In this document: piece after piece, positions 1 to 10,600 of the stretch
Numbering within the stretch: the first letter of the stretch is position 1
How the letters are laid out: every line of letters begins with the position of its first letter
Source: Pomphorhynchus laevis
Taxonomy: Eukaryota; Acanthocephala; Palaeacanthocephala; Echinorhynchida; Pomphorhynchidae
Reading direction: 5' to 3'
DNA: 64,000 nucleotides
NCBI GenBank assembly: GCA_012934845.2
Contig: WNNJ02001446.1
Coordinates: 1-64,000 of the forward strand
Translations under genes and position numbers: made by a program
Notes under the pieces: model-generated
What the model saw: only the letters and a program-made list of their open reading frames with translations
What the model was told of the DNA's origin: nothing
The model's database searches: none

Positions 1-1
1 G

Positions 2-91
2 CCTATGGATGATTATTGAAGTCACGGTACTGATGAGCTCCGTTAGAGCGAAACGCGTCTACCGTTGTTGAAGTTTGTCGTCACACATAGG
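2..91 (+). ncRNA. type I hammerhead self-cleaving ribozyme
   Basis: All core parts are visible. CTGATGA lies at 30-36. Stem II is GCTC (37-40) paired with GAGC (46-49) around a five-base loop. GAAAC is at 50-54 and the cleavage triplet GTC at 57-59. Stem III is only two pairs (A53-T58, C54-G57). Stem I is ACGGTA (24-29) with TACCGT (60-65), then an internal loop, then a distal helix CCTATG (2-7) with CATAGG (86-91). Cleavage is predicted after C59. Hammerheads with a very short stem III that act best as dimers are known from Penelope-like retroelements, and PLE copies lie downstream, so a PLE origin is inferred. The 5' neighbour is outside the window. Confidence 0.85.
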
Positions 92-283
92 ATGACTGGG
101 CATACGTAGCGACTTTGAATATTGCGAGAATAATTCGGTTATATTTCACTGTCTGATGAGGATATATATAAACATCAGACAGTAAAATAGAACCCAATTA
201 TTCTCGTAATATTAAAAGTCCCTACGTATGCCCAATAAACCAATCTGTGACGACAAACTTCAAAAACGGTAGATGCGTTTCGC
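48..283. repeat. long inverted repeat spanning the 3' half of the hammerhead
   Basis: Left arm 48-158 and right arm 173-283 are imperfect reverse complements around a 14-base AT-rich loop. Matching blocks include GCGAAACGCGTCTACCG (48-64) against CGGTAGATGCGTTTCGC (267-283), GTGACGACAAACTTC in the right arm against its complement at 69-83, and CTACGTATGCCC against GGGCATACGTAG. The right arm is an antisense copy of the GAAAC, stem III and stem I part of the ribozyme. Confidence 0.85.
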
Positions 284-929
284 TATATATACATACAGAG
301 CAGACTTCCTTATCACTTTTAGATGAGCTGATGATAGCCGGCAGCACTCATCAGTAAAATGAACTACCATCAGTCGCTTCGGCAGCATTGTGATATATTA
401 AAAAGGCATCTCCGAGAATTTGCTAAAGTGGTATCATGGACCTAGCCTCTTTATACTAACCATGTGCTTTCCGGTAATATTTAATACATAGAATAGATAA
501 CCAGGCTATGAACGAGAATATTTATTTATTTAAAGTACACACGTTTCGGATCTATGTTTATCCTTCTTCAGTGTCCTTTGTTCTACAATAAAACTGTTGT
601 ATCACATACTCTTATATTTAATCGATGCCATGATGACATGTTTGATCAGAAAGAATTTTTTTTCCACTTTTTAGAGTTCCTTGAATGGATGGTAATTTTA
701 GTGAGCAATCGGTCATTAGCTGTCCGATCCAAAATGGTTCCTAACAATCGTAGAACATTGTTCCATCGAATACACGCTAGCAATCGTAGAAACACCGTAA
801 AAAAGAAACGAATAATCGCTGATGGCGCTGTGACTCACATAGTGGAAAATCCAAAACACAAGATGCAAACTGTCATAATCGAATCGGCAATAAACAACCA
901 GAATCAGCGCAAGAGAAATGAATAGCATT
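284..929. other. no gene recognised
   Basis: This stretch follows the hammerhead inverted repeat. An open frame at 554-925 (+, 123 codons) is basic and low in recognisable motifs, and the opposite strand is open at 716-928 as well. I take neither as a gene. The only structured item is a hammerhead-like core on the minus strand at 543-571. Confidence 0.5.
543..571 (-). ncRNA. degenerate hammerhead-like core
   Basis: Read on the minus strand the order is CTGAAGA (571-565), one extra A, GGAT (563-560), an eight-base loop, ATCC (551-548) and GAAAC (547-543). This fits a hammerhead CUGANGA, stem II and GAAAC, but the extra A before stem II and the lack of a convincing stem I argue that it is a decayed or non-cleaving relative. 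Confidence 0.4.
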
Positions 930-1020
930 TAAATTTTTATTAAATTCATAATAATTTAGCATTATTATGTTTTGTTTATTTTATAATTATATTAAATACG
1001 AATACTCAGTGAGCTGATTT
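930..1020 (+). repeat. PLE 3' end, 5'-truncated copy
   Basis: This is a short copy of the dispersed Penelope-like 3' terminus. It shares the run around TTAGCATTATTATG and the terminal signature AAATACGnAnACTCAGTnAGCTGATTTG-like block (here at 995-1018) with the copies at 22872, 7476 and 58402. Confidence 0.65.
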
Positions 1021-1023
1021 AAT

Positions 1024-1687
1024 TTTTTATATTAATTTGATAATATTAAGTTACTTTTTCTTAAATAAATTCAGCCACTTAGATGATCTACGATTACGCT
1101 GTTTATAAAACCACTATTTTACGCAATTCATTTTGAAATTTATTAAACAAAAAATAGTTTTTACACACATTTCATTATATACATTTGCATTATCATTTAG
1201 CATTTATTCATAACTACGTTTAATTATAATTTTTTCGAATTAGATGTTATTTAAATATATTAATGAAAAAGTTAATTGAAGTTGCCGGTCAAGATCCATT
1301 ATGGATTCGATCATATAATGAAATTTTCAATTTAATTATATTGTCAGTTTATTTTGAAAATTTCATTATATATATAATGAAAGGCTTTTATTTAGGGCTT
1401 TTATATATTAAAAGCCCTAAATAATCAAATATTATATATAATATTCAAAGTTTATATTTCAATAATATGAACTTTTAAATATCTAATTATATAATGTAAA
1501 TCTGAAAGTTTTGAATTAAGTAATCTGTACGTATGCATTATTATAGATGCAGAATAAAGAAAATTAATTATTTACATCTTAATGAAATATTAACAAACAT
1601 CTTATCCCGAACATCAGTTTTAAACTTTGTGAATATCACTGTTGGTATCAATATTTTTAGAATTAAAAGTTGTTGTATTTTATGTAG
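1024..1687. other. AT-rich sequence 5' of the first SPT exon seen
   Basis: No coding exon is recognised. The region ends in a plausible acceptor (pyrimidine-rich run then TAG at 1685-1687) for the exon starting at 1688. Upstream exons of the SPT gene, including its membrane segment, should lie here or beyond the window start, but I could not identify them. Confidence 0.4.
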
Positions 1688-4600
1688 GTAGACTATGTTA
1701 AACTATATCGAGGATGCGAAAGTTTTTTCCTAACGCATATATACAACAGAGCTCGACACATATTTGAACGACCAGTCTTAAGTAATCCTGGAATTATTTT
1801 TAATGTTGTGCAAAGGTATAGAACTACTGGAAATTCAAAAGTCTTGTAAGTAAAATATTTTATTTTAAATAAATGTAGATGATCCCTTATGACCGATATT
1901 GTTACGGATGAAGGTTGTGATTCAAAAAATATAAATCTAATAAAAAGATAAAGAATAAGACTTAGGTAATTAGATCAGTCAAATGAATCTACGTCTTTTG
2001 TAATAAAACAAGTACATAAAACAAACACACTCTTCAAAACAAATGCAAATTTCATCTGAATGTTTTAAAAAAACATAATTTAGATTTACAATACGATCAG
2101 TTAACTGAATTGTCCTATACATAAATTAAAAATAAATTGAAAATCATAAATTTAAAATTATAAAATCTAGTCAATTGATCAAAAACCAACGGGAAACCTA
2201 AAATAACTATATTTCTGGAATCTGTACCAAAAATTGCATCAGATGTATATAACAATTATATGCGACACGTTTTTTAGTTATTGAATCAAAAATGTTCAAG
2301 TTCAATTTTCTTGGCAATTATGCATAGGGCAAAGTTGGCTATTTTGTAGAAGAGTTACTAACTTTTCTACATAATATTACAAGCACAGATTGTAAATGTT
2401 TACTTGAAAAAGTGACTGAGGTTCATTTTTGCAATGAACTCTATATTCTTGTATTTTTACAATTGACAGAGGGATTAGATTAAAAATTAGACTAAAAGCA
2501 CAATCGCAAAGCACAAAGGGCGATAGTTTTTGAGACTGCAAAAAACAGAGCACTTCTGAAAATCGTCAAATGCAATAGTTGATTACTTTCGGCATGCCAT
2601 TTGGTGATATCATCTGTTCATCGTGTTCAATCATGTTTTACTTTTATATTCTTTAATTTTTACAATTGACAAAGGGATCAGATCCAGCAAGTATACACCA
2701 ACACGATACGATTAAGCCACATTTAGTCTAACACTATCTAAAAGCACAATCACAAAGCACTAAAGACGGTAGTTTTGACATCAGAAGCTTAAAAACCTTA
2801 AACTTTGTCTGAGAGCTGTAGTATAGACAAGAGCTGTAGTATAGACAAGAAGACAAGTTCCAAAATTGCACAAGTACACCAAAAACGTACTTGGCTAGAT
2901 TACTCATTTCAGATGGTATCTTGCTATCATCAGGATATTCTTGAATTTATTCAAGTCAAAAGAGCGGAGTAAGTGATTTCGAAAAATGACGAAATTTATG
3001 TAATTAGCAGTTTCTAACTTGTATTTCGTTGCAGGGATGCCGTTAAATAGGCCGCAGATCCATAAGACATATATATGGTTTATTTTTGATAACAATATTA
3101 TGAATGAGGTTTGATACTAACAATATCAAATGGTGTGGCTAAATACTCTAGTGAAATTTTATCAACTAGTTAACAATCCAACCCAAACAGTTTGAAAGGA
3201 AGTGGAAGGATCCATAAGAATGTAGGCATTTCAACCCCTTCTTTCTTCCGTGTAACGAAATCTTCAATATTATTTTGAGGGTGTACTTGAATAAATCGAA
3301 AAAATTGGGAAGGTAGATAGAATTTTATGTTTTGTTGTATTGGAAAAATATAGAATTTTATAGGATATTAAGTTAATTGCGGTTGAATGATGAGAGAGGT
3401 AGGAGTTAATTCGGGTCAAACTTACATTATTTACAACATGAGATAGGTTCATTTCTGCTTGGAAGAATTCCACTTGATATGATCAAAGTAGTATATTTTC
3501 ATTAGTAAAATATATTTCACAACAATCATCGAAGTAAGTCCTGCAGGATGTTCACATGCTGTTTCGACTGTTTAATACAAAAGGGTTTCAACAACTACTT
3601 CTGATAAATCATAAAAGGTCTTATGTCGATGACTTTTATGGAAAAATCAGGAATCCACTTTGCATAGACTATCATTGTATTTTTTGTATGAGTATAAGTT
3701 TTTTTATCGATTCAATCACTGAATTCAAGAAATGTTTGACATTTGTGTCATGACACTCTTCGTCTCGACATTTTATAGTTATATTGTCAAAGTGCATTTG
3801 ATACCATATTTTCGTATCATATCAAATATAGCAAATTGGAACGTCGATGTTCAATTGGCAACACCGAAATAAAAGGATGTGAATTAAAATAGCGTACCAT
3901 TAACTTCAAACACTGTATAATAAGATTGTTTATGAAATATTCCGAATTGATGGTACGGTAAATGTGGAAAATTCTTTATATTAGGTGACGATGCTTACAA
4001 GTTTGTGCTAGTTAAGAAATGGGTATGCGTTCATAAATGTATATCTGTTTTTATTGTCTGTGAGTAATCGACGCACTTCTACTTTATCTTCAATGTAACT
4101 AGTCTTTGACTAAAACAACTCGAGCTCTCCATACTGATCTACTTGACCCGATTATTTCGCCATTACAAACTCACTAATCTTGATTTGTATAAATTCATGA
4201 TCCATTGTGTCAAAGATTAATTTTTAAATCTCTCAAAAACAACTCAGAATATCTTAGATGCTAATATTGCAATATAAAATAATATAATCGGGCAATAAAT
4301 GTAAATAATAACAAAATAAATGTATAAATCAAATAAGTATAGGTAGATTTTTAAATAATTTTAAGCGTATAGAAATAATAGAATCAGATTTAAGTAAATA
4401 TATTCCTAAAATAAGGTATAAACTGTTACCGCAATTAGGACGAAAAATTTGTAATCATAATAAAGAATTAAAATCAATATGTAACGATGATATTAGAAAC
4501 ATTAAAGACAAAGAATGCAATTGTAAAAGTCTTAGTTGTGATAAAATAAATAAACACATATTTAACCATAATCTAGGATTAATTGAAAATTTCGAATTAA

Positions 4601-7600
4601 AGAATATGCTATCAAAAGGGTATAAATATAGCTTACATAATAATAGCAAAATGAAAAAAATTAAAAAAATGAAATACAAGGAAATAAATATAAAATAAAT
4701 AAAAACAATAATAATAAAATTTACAAAGTTATATAATAACTTAAATGATTACTTTAGTAAGCTGATTAATAACGAAATTTTAATCTAAAATTAAAATTTA
4801 AGGATTATTTATTTGATAAAATTAAAAATAAAATGAAAATAACAAACAATTATAAAAGAAAAGATAAAATTAATAAAGATATGTATAAAGAACTTACTAA
4901 ATTAAAGGATAACTATATAATAACAACTATTGATAAAGCTAGTAATAACTTTGTCTTCATATGCAAAAAGCTTTATTATGATATACTAATGAAAGAGGTT
5001 AATTCTAATGATTTAAATATAAACACAACGTCTGAATGTTGTGATTTAAGTTTAGAAATAATTATTACAAGACACTGTTCAATAATGGATAAAAAGGGTA
5101 TAAAGGTTGAATTAGATAATAAAACTATACCTATATTATATTGGAATCCAAAATTACATAAAAATCCAATAAAACCTAGGTTCATATGTAGTGCGTTTAA
5201 ATGTACATTAAAACCACTTTCTGTCTATATAAATAAAATACTTAAAGCAATTAAAGCAAACTTTAAAAAATATGGAAAGGTAATCGAAATTAATACTGGT
5301 ATAAAACACTATTTCAGTATTAATTCTACAAAAGAATTTTTAGAACAGACAAAAGGAATAAATTTTCAAAATATAAATACATACGATTTTAGTACGCTTT
5401 ATACAAATCTAGATTTAGTAGATATTAAAGAAGCGTTAGTAAAATTAATTAATCTTATATTCGGAAAAAGATATACATATATATGTTATAATAATTATAA
5501 CGCCTATCTAACAAAAATTAAACCATCAAGTAAATATAAATATATGGATAAAATTGAATTAATAGAATCCTTAAATATTTTGATAAATCAAAATTATTAA
5601 AAAGTAGGGACATCTATATTTAAACAAGTAAAAGTTGCTCCAATTGAAGGTAATAATAGCTCAATTATAGCCGACTTATTTTTAATTTAAATTATATAAA
5701 GATATAAAATATATGTTCCAATATATTGATATTATATGTGTATTTAACTCTAATAATTTTTATTCAATAAGTGAACAAATTCACGGTAGTCTAATTCTTA
5801 ATGAAACCAATATTGATGATAAAGAAGGTGTATATCTAGATATGAACATTAAATTTACATCAATTAAAACTACTTTTAATTTACATCGTAAAAATGACAT
5901 ATTTAAATTTACAAGAAACATATTTTTTGCATGATCATTCATGCATACCATATAATATAAAATATAATACATTAAATAATGAAATTTTAAGAATTGCAAC
6001 AATATGTAATGATATTGGCTTTCTTCAAAATCATTTAAATAATTTAATAGATACATATTTTAAACTAGGTTACTATAAAAATAACATCAAGCAGAAAATA
6101 GTAAAATATATAAATCAACACAATAATATTAAAAATAATATTATCAATATTTATATTATCAATAATATAAAGAATAAATTTAAATTATTAAAAGAAAAAA
6201 TGTAAAGAATGTATATTGTGTTAAATTTAACACAATATACAGCAGTTCTGCATACGCAAGCATTCCTTATGAAAGAAAATTCAATTATTTTCCTATGAAA
6301 AGAAATGATGCAATATTGTAGGATAATCGAAATTAATACTGGTATAAAATACTATTTCATTATTAATTCTGCAAAAGAATTACTATTCGGAAAAAGATAC
6401 ACATATATGTTATAATAACTATAACGCATATCTAAAAAAATTAAACCATTAAGTAAATATAAATATATAGATAAAATTGAATTATTAGAATCCTTAAATA
6501 TTTTAATAAATCAAAATTATTTAAAGGTAGGAACATCTAAATTTAGACAAATCAAAGGTGTTTCAATGTGTGCTAATAGTAGCCCAATTAAAGCTGACTT
6601 GTTTTTAAGCTTTATAGAATATGAATTTGTTCATAACTGTGTAAAAACTAAATCTAAACAATATAAATATATGAAATATATGTTTCGATACATTGATGAT
6701 ATATGTGTATTTAATTCTAATAATTTTTATTCAATTAGTGAGCACATTTATCCAGAAAGCCTTATTCTTAACAAAACCAATATTAATGATAAAGAAGGTG
6801 TATATCTAGATATGAACATTAAATTAACATTAACTAAAACTACTATTAATTTATATCGTAAAGATGACATATTTAAATTTACAAGAAACATATTTTTGCA
6901 TGAGCATTCATGCATACCATATAATATAAAATATAATACATTAAATAATGAAATTTTAAGAATTGCAACAATATGTAATGATATTGGCTTTCTTCAAAAT
7001 CATTTAAATAATTTAATAGATACATATTTTAAACTAGGTTACTATAAAAATAACATCAAGCAGAAAATAGTAAAATATATAAATCAACACAATAATATAA
7101 AGAATAAATTTAAACTCTTAAGTGGCAAATTTTTATGGATGGATAATAAATAATATACTTTGTATTAGAATAAGATACTAGATAGTTATTTCAGAGGAAA
7201 TACATCATTAGCATGTATTTGGCCCCGCTGCTATGTTGGGTAGAGGAGTTAGGGGCCGAAACCTGATAGCATAGCAGTTCCTCCTGATGACCTCTAATCC
7301 TTATTCTGATACATAGTTTGTTATCTATTAGTCAATTCATAGAAATTGATTTTTAATAATTAATTTATAAATATAAATTGTATAAAATCTTATGTGATTA
7401 TTAATTATTTATAGTTATAAATTATTATTAATTATTTATAATATAAAATACATAGACTCAGTTATCTGATCTGATTCTACTAGGTCTTAATACCCGTTCG
7501 CAAATAAAAAAACATTGACTTTTATTTTAAATTTCGATTTTTTTTTAACTTTATTTATTTATTTTAAATTGTATTAAATAAAATAATGATAATAATGAAA

Positions 7601-10600
7601 AAATAATGATTAGTAATTATATTATAAATATTAAATAATATTATAAAAAATATTATAAATAGTTATATTATTTCTAATATAACATACGTTTACTCAGTTA
7701 GCTGATCTGATTTGTTAAATTACAATGAATTGATGAATTGTTTAAAATTTATGCAAAGTTCTTAATATGCACTTAGATAAACAAACTAAATGCATTCGAG
7801 GAGCTATTGAGTCTAACCAAAGATTACGTTTTCGAATATGTTTTGAACTACATGTAACTTGATCTCGTCATAATTTCTGCTATTGTTTCTTATCGTTACG
7901 AAACAATGAACAAACATAGAGAAGCGACTTAATGTAGATACAAAATTCACATTGCTGAGATAATTGAAATATTAAATGATTAGGCGATTTTGCTGTCAAT
8001 GAGACTGAACGAGCTTCGCGTATTTATCATTGTAGCGGCACAATAATCATTTATCTGCATTTACCGGTGACCTTTTCCCTGCATTTGCCGAATTCAAATT
8101 ATCTCATTAGACATTAATCGAGGATGCCTATTTTTTTCAAAATCAACATTGCCCTCTTATAGTTGCTTGTAATTGTTTAATAAGTTCCAGACGAGTATTA
8201 AAATATACATGAATAAGTTCAGAATGAGTATTACGACGTTTCCCAGCAAACAGCTGATATAATAGCATGGATTTTAGTGACGATCGACATAATAACAGTT
8301 TCTTGGTTGTCTCGCCGATTTAAAAAAAACGTTAGTCTCTATCCTACCTATTTGATGTCTGATGTTAGCAAAACATGTTGAGTGATATCGATGTTAGTCT
8401 TTAGCATAATCAGCTAAGTATTTATTTGACTGATGAATCAAATCAGCAAACTGAGTCTACGTATTTAATATAAAATTAAGTTTTATAAAATAAATTTTTA
8501 TAAAATAATTTAAAATAATTTTTATAAAACAAATTTCTATAAAATAAACAAAATATAATAATACAATCATAATTGTATCAGAATAAGGATTAAAGGTCAT
8601 AAAGAGGAATTTTTGCGCTATCTGGTTTCGGTCCCTATTACTCGACCCAACATAGTATTAAGTCATTAATTAAAGTATTAAGTCATTAATTAAAGTATTA
8701 AGTCATTAGTTAAGAGAGATTATATTTTATACCGCTTTAATGTATATCGATATTATTAAAATAATATCTATAATATTTATTTTAATTCTCTAATTGTAGT
8801 TTATTTTATTTGTTAATGCCTGTTAGTTTATCTAAATAACAATTTGATATTATTTAATATATTTATATATATTAATGGTATAATAAATAACAGACGTTAT
8901 TTCATTATAAGAATTTAAGGTCATCAGGAGGAATTGCTATGCTATCAGGTTTTAGCTTCTAGCTCCTCAAACACGAGCTATGGACTTAAACATGAACCTC
9001 AAACACGAACTATTGACTTAAATAAAAACATAATACTTGGGATATTTCGTAACGAATAATATTTGATATGAATAATACTCTTTTATTTTCTATAACTTTG
9101 TTTAAATTTGAAAAAGGCGCAGTGCTCAAATAATTTTTTCTACATTGCATTTTCAATAACAACGACTTTCTGATTTTTGCATCTGACTTTTTTAAAAATA
9201 AAATTTAATAAATAAAGGTAGGTTTGTATTTTATGCGAATGCGGTGTCTGTTTATACCTCATTTGCATAAAATATAAAAAACTAACAAACAGAGAATAAA
9301 AATTTTAGAACTTAAAACTATGTCAATAACAAATAGTAATATATCGAAACCTATTTCTCGAGAAACTATAAAAATATGTTTTCATGTAATCTATAAGATT
9401 TAGCCACATTTAAATTTCAGGTTTACAGGAGAATCTAGAAAGTGTATTAATCTGTCTTCATACGATTACCTAGGATTTGCAGACAAAAATGAGTATTGCC
9501 GAAACAATGTAGAGCATTGTATTCGAACTTATGGCGTAAGCAATTGCATTCCAGCTTTTGAATTGGGTAATTATTGTTTATTACGATAGATCGATATTTT
9601 AAAAATAAATTTTAGGAAAGTTTCCTGAGCAAAAGAAACTAGAAATTGCAATGAGTGAATTCTTAGGAACCGAGGACTGTATTACATTCGGAATGGGATT
9701 CGCGACTAATTCTTGTAACATTCAATGTCTCGTAGATAAGGTTTAAATCATGAAGAGCTATTCAAATAAAACCATTCTGTTTCTTTTCAGAATAGTCTAG
9801 TTTTAAGTGATGAATTGAATCATTCTTCACTCGTTATTGGAATACGAATGTCTGGAGCACGAGTTATTATATTTCCGCATAATGGTTAAGTATAGTTTGT
9901 TATATAAAGATACCATTATTTGCGACTTTTATTTTATACGTGCACTTTCATTTATAGATTTCAGAGCAATGGAGCAGATAATTCGGACAGAAATAGTCAA
10001 TGGTCACCCAAAATCACATAGGCCATGGAATAAAATTCTTATAGTTGTTGAAGGCGTTTACAGGTAAACGTTTTATTTTATGAGAACGCACACTTTTCTA
10101 AACATATTTCTAAAACTGCCAATGGACGACAGTTATTTAACAAGATAAAATCATTATTTTGTATATGAAAATAGCAATGATTGTCATATTACTATTGCAA
10201 ACTTATTTTTAATTAAGTTTTTAAAAAATTAATTTAATTTAAATTAATTTAAATTAAAACGAAAAATTTTTAATGAAAATTTTTTACAAAAAGTTAAAAG
10301 GTATTTTCATGTTTTGTGGTTTGAATATATTAATAAATAATGTTATTAAATGTATTTTTGTTTAAATTTCCGTTAGTATGGAAGGCACAATGTGTTATTT
10401 ACCGGAATTAATACGAATCAAGAAAAAGTATCGATGCTACATTTATCTTGACGAAGCACATTCAATTGGAGCAGTTGGGCCAAATGGCAAGGGTGTGGTT
10501 GATTACTATAAATGCAATGTCAAAGATGTTGACGTGATGATGGGAACATTTACAAAAAGCTTTTCGTCCTGTGGTGGTTACATAGCTGGCTCAAAGGTAT

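Larger units (their letters stand above)
4326..6240 (+). mobile_element. Penelope-like element copy 1 (decayed)
   Basis: This AT-rich PLE sits in the SPT intron. It begins within the N-terminal coding region (readable from about 4410), continues through 4833-5600 and 5713-5934 and ends in the C-terminal part (to 6205). It is broken by stops and frameshifts. The region before the RT carries CNCKS and a HIFNHNLG block like those upstream of the RT in PLEs. I found no GIY-YIG endonuclease on either side, so the element is truncated, endonuclease-less, or has lost that domain. A second copy follows at once at 6310. Confidence 0.8.
6310..7476 (+). mobile_element. Penelope-like element copy 2, 5'-truncated, with intact 3' end
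   Basis: The copy starts inside the RT (6326 matches 5281 of copy 1) and runs to the PLE 3' terminus at about 7476. It therefore lies head-to-tail behind copy 1. It carries an open C-terminal RT frame, the structured 3' region (7221-7277), then an AT-rich stretch and the terminal block ending CTGATCTGATT. Tandem copies and 5' truncation are both usual in PLEs. Confidence 0.82.

Noticed and set aside
554-925. 123-codon open frame as a gene
   Set aside because: No motif, a competing open frame on the other strand, and a position between repeats.
7221-7277. HDV-like ribozyme call for the PLE pseudoknot
   Set aside because: Strand order fits, but there is no P3 or P4 helix and no suitable catalytic cytosine context between the helices; sequence upstream of the would-be cleavage site is conserved in full copies.
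7252-7290. Hammerhead in the PLE 3' region from GAAAC (7258-7262) and CTGATGA (7283-7289)
   Set aside because: Bases flanking these strings do not pair as stem II, and no stem I hairpin precedes CTGATGA.
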